Source: Strongylocentrotus pallidus
Taxonomy: Eukaryota; Echinodermata; Echinoidea; Camarodonta; Strongylocentrotidae
Assembly (NCBI GenBank): GCA_030265145.1
Contig: JARBES010000116.1
Location: forward strand, 9,266,538 to 9,287,738
DNA: 21,201 nt
Direction of reading: 5' to 3'
The notes under the pieces were generated by a model. That model was given only the letters and a program-made list of their open reading frames with translations, made no database searches and was not told the origin of the DNA. Position numbers and translations under genes: made by a program. This document shows positions 1 to 8,451 of the stretch, in pieces (positions within the stretch are counted from its first letter, which is position 1; every line of letters starts with the position of its first letter).

Positions 1-90
1 TCCAGGCCTGGGTGTAAAACGCAAAGTCGCCTCGGGGACGCTCCAACCCCGGCGCGCCGCGCGCGGGTGTGGGAGCTTCCCGGAGTTAAA
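1..90. other. GC- and CpG-rich edge segment, unexplained
   Basis: The first 85-90 bases are GC-rich with many CpG (GGCGCGCCGCGCGCGGG) and change sharply to AT-rich DNA. It could be the end of a CpG-rich promoter or upstream exon, or an assembly or library join. No frame resembles the missing RNASEH2B N-terminus and no clear donor follows. Confidence 0.4.
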
Positions 91-913
91 TAATCATATG
101 TGAATAGACTTCTAGTTTCAATTTAATATGCAACAAGATTAAAATGTATCCTTAATTAATGAGTCTGGGGCTCTTGGCACTGTATATCTTTTTCTTTTTG
201 TTAGTAAATACTTGGCCTTGTGAAATGATGTTGATCCACCAAAATATTACTTAGTCATATTCTAGGGCTAGGCTACACAAGTTAGACTCTACCGTTTTAA
301 ACTGGATGTTTTTTTTAAGTTTTTAACATTTGTTTTTGGATTTTGGCAATTTACCATTTAGATTTATATTTTATTGTCATTGAATTGTCATTGTCTTCGA
401 TATTTTTCAATGAAATAGATTATCATTTGTTCAATAATAATTTGGCCTACATCTACAATGACATTTGCCTTTGAACAGTTGAATGATAATGATTAGACTA
501 GATCTAGTCTATCTCTGGTGTGTATAAGTCAATACAGCCAGGCCTGACTTTGTTGCCTGAAAAATACCCTTTGGCTTTAGTTTACTGTTTAGTCTTTACC
601 AGAGATTTTGGGAACACGAATGCAGTCCCTCTGACCTCGCAGGAGGGGGAATGGGGCGGGCTGGGACTTCACTAGACTCTTGTTGAAGTGTTTGAAAATA
701 ATCTTTAAACAGTCAGTATCTGTTTAATTCAGCAAAAAAAATTCTGTCAATTTTGTATGCTCTATTTTACTTCTGTGAGTTCTGTCCCATTGTTTTTAAT
801 GCAGATGCTTTTATGTGGTCTCTTTTTATTTTCTTTGACTCCTTGAGCATCTGATTTCAAGTGGATTCGCCGCCTTACAAATCTCATAATATAATTATTA
901 TTATTATTTTCAG
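91..913. other. Probable first-intron or upstream DNA of RNASEH2B
   Basis: AT-rich with no coding exon that I can support. The ATGs present open only very short frames without family similarity. A small G-rich patch lies at 640-665 and an ATT run at 893-910 precedes the acceptor. Confidence 0.5.
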
Positions 914-982
914 ATACCACATTTGAGAGTATAGATGGATGCCCCGATCCATCCTTTGTGAAGCTGAGGCATCCTAAGACTG
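914..982 (+). CDS. RNASEH2B: RNASEH2B first visible coding exon
   Basis: An acceptor after TATTTTCAG and a donor GTAAAT bound this 69-base exon. It begins with two bases finishing a codon and ends with one base of the next. It encodes TTFESIDGCPDPSFVKLRHP-, matching the start of the N-terminal barrel domain (human FVKLVNP). The preceding exon must therefore end in phase 1. Confidence 0.9.
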
Positions 983-3900
983 GTAAATAATTCCACTTCT
1001 GCACCTTAATCACGTAGCATAATTTGTTCAGTTGTTGTAAGAGACGAAACAGATTTTCTTGAAATACTTCATTAATGTCTGACACTATTGCAACCGAAAT
1101 ATATTACTTGAATGAATGTTACATACTGCAGTGTATCTCTTGCCAAGTTTACAGAGGAAGATAAATTTGTGATTGACTTTGTCTTGCCAATTTGAAGATT
1201 TTAATGCTTCATTTCAAAGAAAGAACTATGTTTAGTTTAAACCATGTACATGGCCAAAAGCCCAAAACTGACAATGATTATGCAGTAAGCGATGGTATGC
1301 ATGTAAATTTGTTACATGCCACATTTTATAAAACAAACATTAACATATGTAATAATTTGTTGAATCAAGTTTTGATTTACTTTTCATTCAAATTCTGGAT
1401 TGACTAACTTAGGACAACCAACAGAACACATGTGACGTGGAATGTTCTGTTATAAACCCTTATTTGAAAGAGTGCTTACTTCCAATCTTTTCTCCTGACC
1501 AAAACATGTGCTCAAGCTCAACCATCTCTTCAAATCATAACTTAATAAAAAATTAAAAAATCATCACTATAATACCTAAGTTCAGATTGGTCGATTGATT
1601 ATTATTCATTTATATTCTACTTTCAGAGAATGGGGTCATGTTTCTCTTCAGCAGTGATGGAACAAGGGTACATGAGGTCATGAGATTCAAGAGAGACTTT
1701 GGATCATGGTTCATTAACAACTCAGTCCAACAAGGTGAGTTTGAAGAATCGTCCTAACATCCATGCTTAAAAGACACTGTATCTTTGCCTCAGATTCTAA
1801 ACCAAATCCTGGATTTAGCTCATGCTGTAATCATAATTATAAAACTTTAGGTCAGTCAGGAATCTCATGACTTTTACAATCTGATCACCTGTCTTATTAT
1901 CAAGATATTTATGATTGGAATTAGAAATGTAAAAAACTGTTTGCCACACAGTTTTGAACAGTGTTTTATAACACTACAGTCTATTGGGGAAAATGAGTAT
2001 GTTTAAACCGGTCACTCAAAGATTTTTACTTTTTAAGGAACTTCATGATCATTTTGAAGCATCACATACATGCATATCACAGACACTGATAACACGTAGG
2101 GCCATGCATCTCAGATTTAACATTGTTATCGCCTCAGCTTTTAGGCTATCACCATAACTGTGGAAAATTTTCTCCCTTTAACATGTAATTTGGCGGGGTA
2201 CAAAAACTGAGGTCTTAATTTGATTTTATGCAGTACTGAAAAGGAAAATATTGTTTATTCCTCTATATTTGTATTCTATGTTCATTCAGCTTTCCATTGA
2301 TACAAAGTTGTATTTTCATCGGATAGGGTCTTTAACAAGTTTGAACTTGGTGAGTCATGATTGGAGAAACATGTGGTAATGACTACGGTAATCTTTGCAT
2401 AATATTTGTAAAGTGTGAGAATGGCCAGGTAAATGATAATTGTATTTTCTTATCTCTTTTTGTTTGACAGATGGGTCATTGGAGGTCGTAACCCCTGTTG
2501 ACCCTGTATTCTTAGCTCTGCCATACCTGATCAAATCAAGTAAAGAGGTCTGTATGATGTCACATTTTCCATCGTTATCAAAACTCATCGGAACACAATC
2601 TACTAATATTTAAACTTGATGATGGGCTTAAGCTTTCAAAATTGGAATTAACAAAGGAATTAGTGTAAGATGTTGTTTTCCTTTGTTAAAACTTAAAAGT
2701 CATCTTAGACACAGGGTCCGATTCAACTGAATTAGTAGATTACGCATCACTGTTTGTTTGTTTTTATTCACAAGATACACTAATGTTTCAGTCTTAGAAA
2801 GTTTGTCCATACTCCTTTACCTATTTCAAATGGACACCTATTATATCCAGACTTCCACTTTACACGTCTCTCTTTTAAAAATTGAATTCTTTCAGAAGAT
2901 TTTAAGCCAGTGGCCTAGATGGGATTACCGGTATTGGTAAAAACTGATTGAATGGTGTTTGAGAAATACATGAAGCAAACCAATATTGGTGAAAGAAAAA
3001 ATGAGAAGAAAAATGCAACCTGTATTAAAAGATCACTCAGGGGAAACACCAGATTATATAAGAGGTGGAGCTTAAAGCCCCACTGCACTACTTATAGCTA
3101 CTTACGCCCTCAATAAAGCAAACAATGCCTAATCGGTGCCTGTTGGTCCCCCATGATCCTCTTTTTCTTATCTTAATTGAGAGCTGATTTGATGAGATAA
3201 CCACATGTCAGTGACCTTGCAGGGAGGTCTAATCCCCCTGGCCAAGCTAGTACAAACGGGCTTTAAGGAAAATATAAAATGCACTTTTTTTATGAACAGA
3301 TGGTTGTTTTATAAGGTTGGTGACTAAAGCAGGTTTCTCTCTTTGTTCCTTCCCACTGCAGCGAAACAAATTCATGACCTTGGATCAGATAATCCTTGAT
3401 GACGACTACCCACAATGCATCAGATTGCTTCATTGCTCTGGCATGTCTGATATAGAAAGAGTAGCAGAGGTCAAAGGTCAGTTTAAGTAATAATTATTTA
3501 ATAATTGCCATTTCCTTCTGACAGAAGAAAAATTATATAAAAGAAATAGTATTAAAAGTAATTTTGTTGACTTTGTAGATGAAATTGAAACAATAATTTA
3601 CTAAAATTCTATCCAAACCATTGTGGTATGCAAATAATGAATAAGTAAATATTTCATACAAGCATTTATGAGAGTCTTGGTTAATCCAGAGAAACAAACT
3701 CCACACCTTTGTCCCCACCCATAAAATCATCACCTGTCCCCTAATCTGTTCAAGATATATAATTAAAAGTTGAAAAGGTTTTATCAGTCAGGAACCCCAT
3801 GACTTTTACGAGCAGATCGCCTGTCTGATTATCAAGATATTTATGATTGGAAATCGAAATCAAATTTTGCGTTTTTCCTTACGGTTTTCTTAGCACTACA

Positions 3901-6900
3901 GTCTATTGGGGAAAACAAGTATGGTAAAACCAGTCATTCAAAGATTTTTACTTTTTTGAGGCACTTCTTGATCATTTTGAAGCGCAATTTTTTTAGGGCT
4001 TCAATATTACACTATATCACAGACACTGTGCATCTGTACATCTCAGATTCAACATTGTTAAACAATGCCTTTAAAGTCCAAATGAAAGGATATTTTATTT
4101 CTGTTATAATCAGGGAGTGGGGATGTGAGAGCCTATCGATATGACGAGTCCAAGACCTTGGAGTGGCTGAAAAACAAAGTGGAGCAGACAGCAGCACGTT
4201 TAGGACAGACCGATGTGCACGTAGCCAGCGGAGCGCAGTCAACAACGTTTGTACGGAGCAGCAAAGAACAGGGTGCAACGGAAGGTATAGGGCCATGTGC
4301 ATTTTACATGATCTGACTCGGAGCCATCTATACACAGAGTTTGGCCAACTTGGTTTCACTGGGTCACAACATGGCGTATATTCTTTTGTTTTGTGCTTGC
4401 CCAACAAAGCAGTACCGGTAGTCGCCATATTGTGTCCAACTCGAACCGGGTTGGCCAAACTCTGTGTATAGATGGCTCCGATCTGACTACGATTGGACTG
4501 CCATCCGATTCTTGTGCCATCTGAAACTTGTTTTCTTGGCATGATGACTTACGTCTTAGGACAATGCTTATGCAAGTGTCTTATACAAACTTGCTTGCAG
4601 TACTATAAATGAAACAAGATTCTAAGCGTATACACTGCTTTGATACAAGCGCCATAATGTTACCTGTAGTTGTTAAGCTTTGGCGCCACCTTGTGGCAGC
4701 TGCTTGTAAACTTGTGTTTGATTTTGTGCAGCTATTTTAAGCTTCACTACACCCTGGTTCTATGATTTGTCTAAAATATGGAGCTCTAAAAATTACTAAG
4801 GCTGACATTTAGTCTCCTTAATTGCAATTGTAGGATTTTATCATATGCTACTACTTAGCAGTACAGTCAAACCTGCTTTAGTGACCACCTGTATACAAAA
4901 ACGAACTGTCTACAAAGACCATATTTTTTGTTTCCCTTGAAAATAATTGAAACATGTACTAAAGGAACCTGTGCATAAAGACCACCTGCCTATAAAGACC
5001 ACTTTTCTTGTCTCCCCTAGGTGGTCTTTATAGACAGGTTTCTCTGTACATGTAGGTATTATCACGAGCATCTCAATATTATCAGCAGGGCAGGTGCTTC
5101 AGGGCTTTTGGACTAGAAAGGAATACTTTTTTTTCCATTTTAAATTACTCTAGAAATCTAACCATCTTATCTAAGAACTGTTAGCCTGCAGACATTTTAT
5201 TTCCAGCTTAAAAACATAATGGCTAAACGCTGCATTTGCACATTCTTTGTATAGGTAAATTTCTCACATAAGAATATTTGTTGTTGTTTTCTACTGTGAA
5301 TATTGTTGTTTGAGAACCTACTAAATGTTTATTGCATTTACATTTCTTTTTTCAACCGAGGACTATGTTTTTTGTTTTTTTTCTACTTTGGAGTATTGGT
5401 GTTTGAGAATCTACTTAATGATTATTGCATTTTCTATTTATTTTTATTTTTTTTACAGAGGATTACAAGAGGTACGCTGCGGGGCTAGTATCTGATTACC
5501 TGTCTGCAGACCTTAGCACAAAGCTCTTCGGACACATAGGGTGAGCTTTAATGAAGACTGTTACCCCTCCCCTTCCTCCTTCTCCCCTCCCCTCCCTCTT
5601 CTCCCCTTCCCCTTCTCTCCTCTCCTTTCTCCCCTCCTCCTTCTCCCCTCCTTCTTCTCTCCTCCCCTTCTCCCCTCCCTCTTCTCCCCTCCCTCTTCTC
5701 CTCCTCCCCCTTCTCCCCTCCCCCAGAAAAAGGAAAAAAGACTGAGGAAGAAACAAAAAAAGATTGGTTTTTAAGGGGCCATTGCCAAACTCTGTTTGAA
5801 TGTTTAAAAGTACTTCTGTATTTACTTTTAATGTGTTTTAATGATATTGGTGATATGCATCAAGAAAGTTTGGTGTAAAACTTGCTGTATCATCCCAATT
5901 CGCATTTGATTGTGTACTATCTCATTGGACATTCAGTTCAGTTATGAGGTGTTGTGGTCTAGTGGATAAGTCCCAGGACTATGAAGCACAGGTTACAGGG
6001 TTCAAATCTCTGTCACGGTAACAATGGAGGCTCAGTGGTAGAGCAGTGGTCTCGTAACCGAGTGGACCTAAAGCCTACAGATCCTGGTTGCTTACTTACA
6101 AGCTTTCTTAGCAGTCAGGTAAAACAAACCAACCAACCAATGTCCTTTCACAAGACATTAATCTACATTTGCCACTCTCCATCCAGGTGAAGTTTTAAAA
6201 ATTCCTTGAATGCTCATGCGCCTCAACATGGTAGCTGTGCTAAAGCCAGGGTAATGCAGGGCCCTCGGGTAGAACAGTTTCAACTACTGATGAGGCTACC
6301 CTTGGAAAACAAGACATACCTTATTTAGTATTATTAATAGTACTAGTTTCTTGGTTTTACCACATTTCCTTGTCTCTTTTGATTTGCAGAATCAAGGAGG
6401 TATCTGAGAAAGTTTCCAAGGCCCTTGAGAATGGTGCAGAACCCCCTTTGAAGGTAAGAAAACTCTATAACCTTTACAGTGAATTGCCATTTGGTCTACA
6501 ACTAGTTCGTCTATTATAAAAAAAGAATTTCTGGCAACTTTTTTGGTGGTTTTGTGGCGCCAGTTATTCATACCCCATGTAAATTTGATTTTTGTTTTTT
6601 CCTCCATTTTTTTACTCATAACTCAAGAATAAAAAGTGGAATAGTTAAATTAAGGCTTTTGTTAAATTTAGATGTAAGCTTTAATGTGTCACATTCTCAA
6701 GAAAAATAAATTGTGGCAAATTAATTTATGTTTTTAATTACAAATTTACAAAACTTGAATGATTTAGTAATCAACTGTATGCTTTATTTCTTTGATTTGA
6801 AATACCGAGATCAGTTTTATACAGTTGAACCATTGAGATAACCTTGTTATATCAAGGTGAAAAACCAAAAGAATATAAAGAGCAGGGACCTGAAAAATCA

Positions 6901-8147
6901 CCTTGTTATAACAGATACCTTGTTAATAATATCAGAGCACTCAATATATGAGGTTCCACTGTACATGTATTTGGTGGGTTTTTTTAGATTTTTTTTTTTT
7001 TAATGAATCGTGCGAATGTGCCAGATATGTTCAATTGTTTATGATATTCTTTCTTTGGCTGTTGACAGAAAGCAAGAATGTCATCAGGTATAAAAACAGA
7101 GCCCGAAGAAGATTACTCAAAGGCCTTCACAGGTTCAAATGATATGAAGAAAGAAAAGGTAAACCGTAAGATTGATTTTCAGTTGCTAAACAATTTCAAT
7201 TTATTTCAAAAAAGTAAAGAATTTCTTATAGATTGGTTAATATGAGTTTGAATGATAAATACTCCTTGCATGTTGAATATTCTTTGCCGATTTTCATGAG
7301 ACTGATTTATTCTGATGGTCTTTATCTTTGTTCTTTCTCTCTCTCTCTTTCTCCCTTTCTCGGAATGTATTGGTTTGGATTGGAATTGAATTATTGAAGG
7401 GAAAGGAATGGAAAGGATGCATTGGATTGGAATAGAATGGAGTGGGATGGAAAGGAATGAAAATGATTTTAAATTATTGGAATGGAAGGAATGAAATGGA
7501 TTGGAATTCAATTCAATTAAATGGAATGGAAATGAAAATAGAAATGGAAATTGAATTAACCTCATAAAAGTAATGTTGTAATATCTTTTTATTCAAATTA
7601 CTGAATGAAAATCGAGCATTCCAATGAAATGGGATTGTATTGGAATTGAATGGAATGGATTGGATTGGATTGGATTGGAATGGATTGGATTGGATTGGAT
7701 TGGGATGGAATGGAATGGAGTGAAACTGAATGGAAATGAAAATGGAATTTGGAAATGGAAATGGAAATGGAATGTAATTAACCTTATACTGTACAAGTCA
7801 TGTTGTGATATCTTTCTATTCAAATTACAGAATGGAAATCGAACATTCCTATCAAATTGGATTGGATTGGAATTGAATGGAATGGGATGGGATGACATGA
7901 AATGAAATGGGATGAAATGAAATGAAATGAAATGGGATGAAATGGAATGGAATGGAATTGAATGGCATGGGATGGAAGTTACTTAACCTTATACTCAACC
8001 TTATCCAAATCATGTGCTATCATTTTATTCAAATTACAGAATGGAAAATTGACGGCCGGTCAGAAGGCACTGAGTAAAGTGGACAAGAAAGGAATGAAAA
8101 GCATCTCCAGTTTCTTCTCCCCAAAGCCAAAGAAAATGGAGAAATGA
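914..8147 (+). CDS. RNASEH2B: Ribonuclease H2 subunit B, 9 coding exons, N-terminus missing
   Basis: Joined exons 914-982, 1627-1734, 2471-2547, 3362-3476, 4114-4284, 5459-5540, 6390-6453, 7069-7158 and 8040-8147 keep one open frame of 293 residues with GT..AG introns. RNase H2 removes ribonucleotides and RNA:DNA hybrids from nuclear DNA; subunit B forms the interwoven barrel with subunit C and links the enzyme to PCNA. Visible similarity to the human protein, recalled from memory: SWFINNSVQ, TPVDPVFLALPYLIK, LDQIILDD, KTLEWLKNKV, EDYKRYAAGLVSDYL, LTAGQKALSKVDKKGMKSI. The tail carries the PIP-box-like MKSISSFF (residues 277-284), after a basic, acidic-patched linker (residues 207-258). The human protein is about 312 residues, so roughly 20 N-terminal residues are missing; no ATG exon of the right phase was found in 1-913, so exon 1 probably lies upstream. 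Identification is firm. Confidence 0.95.
1627..1734 (+). CDS. RNASEH2B: RNASEH2B coding exon (barrel domain)
   Basis: This 108-base exon lies between acceptor TTTCAG and donor GTGAGT and encodes ENGVMFLFSSDGTRVHEVMR followed by FKRDFGSWFINNSVQQ. It matches the human stretch ending HHSWFINQSVQ. Phase 1 at both ends. Confidence 0.95.
1851..2129 (+). repeat. Dispersed repeat family R1, copy 1
   Basis: About 280 bases match 3783-4060 in the same orientation, sharing TCAGTCAGGAA, ATCAAGATATTTATGATTGG, CACTACAGTCTATTGGGG, ATGATCATTTTGAAGC-like runs and CAACATTGTTA. Both copies lie in RNASEH2B introns. No terminal inverted repeats seen, family not recognised. Confidence 0.75.
2471..2547 (+). CDS. 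RNASEH2B: RNASEH2B coding exon (TPVDP motif)
   Basis: A 77-base exon after TGTTTGACAG encodes DGSLEVVTPVDPVFLALPYL then IKSSKE, matching the family core TPVDPLFLLLHYLIK. The donor GTCTGT is weak, but frame and homology support it. Confidence 0.93.
3072..3266 (+). mobile_element. TTAA-flanked MITE (piggyBac-like), copy A
   Basis: The element begins TTAAAGCCC and ends GGGCTTTAA, that is, inverted AGCCC ends flanked by TTAA on both sides, the target site typical of piggyBac-type elements. It is 195 bases long with no coding capacity. The copy at 18502-18697 is the same element in reverse orientation. Confidence 0.7.
3362..3476 (+). CDS. RNASEH2B: RNASEH2B coding exon (LDQIILDD)
   Basis: A 115-base exon after CCACTGCAG encodes RNKFMTLDQIILDDDYPQCI then RLLHCSGMSDIERVAEVK. 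It matches human [20 protein letters not shown]. The donor is taken at AAAG|GTCAGT because this keeps the frame into the next exon. Confidence 0.92.
3783..4060 (+). repeat. Dispersed repeat family R1, copy 2
   Basis: Second copy of the repeat at 1851-2129, diverged by substitutions and small indels, ending about 50 bases before the next exon at 4114. Confidence 0.75.
4114..4284 (+). CDS. RNASEH2B: RNASEH2B coding exon (KTLEWL helix region)
   Basis: A 171-base exon after ATAATCAG encodes residues 123-179, including YDESKTLEWLKNKVEQTAAR and QSTTF. This is the winged-helix-like C-terminal domain in which several Aicardi-Goutieres variants fall in man. It ends at GAAG|GTATAG. A hAT-like MITE lies just 34 bases past the donor. 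Confidence 0.95.
4319..4480. mobile_element. hAT-like MITE with perfect 8-bp target duplication
   Basis: Termini CGGAGCCATCTATACACAG.. and its exact reverse complement match over 31 bases, and the match continues with mismatches to about 58 bases. ATCTGACT flanks both sides (4311-4318 and 4481-4488). An 8-bp target duplication fits hAT-type insertion. No transposase. The near-perfect ends suggest a recent insertion; it sits just inside the intron after the exon ending 4284. Confidence 0.8.
4862..5048. mobile_element. TA-flanked MITE (Tc1/mariner-like) family M1
   Basis: Begins TACAGTCAAACCTG and ends CAGGTTTCTCTGTA, so inverted ends flanked by TA. The inside repeats the words GTCTTTATAGACAGG and AAAGACCAC in both orientations. 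Relatives lie at 8198-8400, 9280-9439 and 9746-9870. Confidence 0.65.
5287..5467 (+). repeat. Tandem duplication across the acceptor of RNASEH2B exon 5459
   Basis: 5287-5367 and 5379-5467 share CTACT..GTTTGAGAA.CTACT.AATG.TTATTGCATTT, the pyrimidine run and the exon start GAGGATTACA (upstream copy GAGGACTATG). The upstream copy has lost its AG at the acceptor position. Confidence 0.7.
5459..5540 (+). CDS. RNASEH2B: RNASEH2B coding exon (EDYKRYA)
   Basis: An 82-base exon after TTTTTTTTACAG encodes EDYKRYAAGLVSDYLSADLS then TKLFGHIG, matching human [20 protein letters not shown]. A decayed copy of this acceptor and exon start lies about 100 bases upstream, and a homopyrimidine tract begins about 23 bases past the donor. 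Confidence 0.95.
5563..5726 (+). repeat. Homopyrimidine tract ending in a strong AG
   Basis: About 160 bases of almost pure C/T (CCTCCCCTTCTCC words) start 22 bases past a donor and end in CTCCCCCAG, followed by a purine-rich run. Such tracts can form triplex DNA. The end looks like a better acceptor than the real one at 6389. Confidence 0.85.
5943..6140 (+). mobile_element. tRNA-derived SINE, two head-like parts
   Basis: TGGTCTAGTGGATAAG (5955) and GGGTTCAAATCTC (5998) are Pol III A- and B-box-like words. A second head-like stretch (GGCTCAGTGGTAGAGC) follows at 6028, then a body ending GCTTTCTTAGCAGTCAGGTA, also found at 16841 (reverse) and near 20160. It looks like two SINEs joined or nested, not a tRNA gene. 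Confidence 0.6.
6390..6453 (+). CDS. RNASEH2B: RNASEH2B coding exon (linker)
   Basis: A 64-base exon between GATTTGCAG and GTAAGA encodes IKEVSEKVSKALENGAEPPL K. It is part of the poorly conserved linker towards the tail. Frame and strong splice sites support it. Confidence 0.85.
6820..6963. mobile_element. TA-flanked MITE family M2
   Basis: TACAGTTGAACC and GGTTCCACTGTA are inverted ends flanked by TA. The internal CCTTGTTATA runs are shared by both arms. 144 bases, in a RNASEH2B intron. A Tc1/mariner-type non-autonomous element is inferred. Confidence 0.65.
7069..7158 (+). CDS. RNASEH2B: RNASEH2B coding exon (linker, EDYSKAF)
   Basis: A 90-base exon after TGTTGACAG encodes KARMSSGIKTEPEEDYSKAF then TGSNDMKKEK. 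It matches human KKIKLSDEP..KEDYTKFNTKDLK, and its basic start resembles a nuclear localisation signal. Ends in phase 0 at AAG|GTAAAC. Confidence 0.9.
7365..7980 (+). repeat. AATGG/ATTGG pentamer satellite in the last RNASEH2B intron
   Basis: Blocks of GGAAT, TGGAT and TGAAA pentamers (for example TGGATTGGATTGGATTGG) fill most of the intron, interrupted by two copies of the intron end (7555-7632 and 7775-7860). The word resembles the GGAAT core of vertebrate satellites, probably by chance. Confidence 0.85.
7591..8048 (+). repeat. Threefold repeat of the last-exon acceptor region
   Basis: ATTCAAATTAC occurs at 7591, 7818 and 8027 (spacing 227 and 209), each followed by a copy of the exon start (AATGAAAATCG, AATGGAAATCG, AATGGAAAATTG). 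The first copy lacks AG, the second keeps CAG at 7828-7830, the third is the real acceptor. Confidence 0.85.
8040..8147 (+). CDS. RNASEH2B: RNASEH2B last coding exon with PIP box
   Basis: After CAAATTACAG the exon encodes NGKLTAGQKALSKVDKKGMK then SISSFFSPKPKKMEK and stop TGA at 8145-8147. The PIP-box-like MKSISSFF lies at 8094-8117 (human MKSIDTFF); as in man, Met replaces the usual Gln. Two older copies of the acceptor lie 209 and 436 bases upstream. Confidence 0.95.
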   Translation, partial: NGKLTAGQKALSKVDKKGMKSISSFFSPKPKKMEK

Positions 8148-8197
8148 TAGATTTCTAGTAAAAAGACGATTTTAAATGACGAGCTTTGATCCAATAC

Positions 8198-8400
8198 ATT
8201 GAAACCTGAGTATAAAGGCCGCTCAAGGGAGGTATAGACAAAAGTGGTCTGTATAGGGATGGAGTATGATCTGTGCTATGAGCAGGTAGTCTTTATGGAC
8301 AAGCTTCTCAAATGCATGTTTCAATGTGAAACACTTTCCAAGGAAAACAAAAAATATGATCTTTATAGACAGGTCGTCTTTCCAGACAAAACATTGCCTA
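8198..8400. mobile_element. Decayed M1 MITE within the RNASEH2B 3' UTR
   Basis: Diverged matches to the M1 body (GAAACCTGAGTATAAAGG, GTGGTCTGTATAGG, AAAATATGATCTTTATAGAC) without clean ends. It lies between stop and poly(A) signal, so about two thirds of the predicted 3' UTR is MITE-derived. Confidence 0.55.
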
Positions 8401-8445
8401 TTGGAATCGAGTGCTTCCTGTATTAAGCCTAGGAGACTGCGATGG

Positions 8446-8451
8446 AATAAA
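8446..8451 (+). promoter_or_regulatory. Candidate poly(A) signal of RNASEH2B
   Basis: AATAAA lies 299 bases past the stop, with a GT-rich stretch (TTTGTTTTGTATG) about 25 bases further on, as expected of a cleavage site near 8465-8475. Other AATAAA hexamers at 9592 and 10135 could serve longer forms. Confidence 0.55.

Noticed and set aside
161-260. Hydrophobic frame MSLGLLALYIFFFLLVNTWP as a signal peptide or RNASEH2B exon 1
   Set aside because: No similarity to the RNASEH2B N-terminus, no suitable donor, and T-rich DNA gives such frames by chance.
4012-4542. Minus-strand frame of 176 codons
   Set aside because: It runs antisense across a RNASEH2B exon, the hAT-like MITE and repeat R1; no family resemblance.
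4862-5048. CRISPR-like spaced repeats (AAAGACCAC, GTCTTTATAGAC)
   Set aside because: Inverted arms of a MITE in an animal genome; no regular spacers.
5541-5774. Pro/Ser/Phe-rich frames and the minus-strand Glu/Arg/Gly frame
   Set aside because: They only read the homopyrimidine tract in an intron.
5943-6010. tRNA gene
   Set aside because: A- and B-box words are present, but no proper cloverleaf with paired acceptor stem could be drawn; the copies share a SINE body.
7624-7905. Frames rich in WIGLDWIG or, on the minus strand, NPIQSNPIHS
   Set aside because: Products of the AATGG pentamer satellite, not genes.
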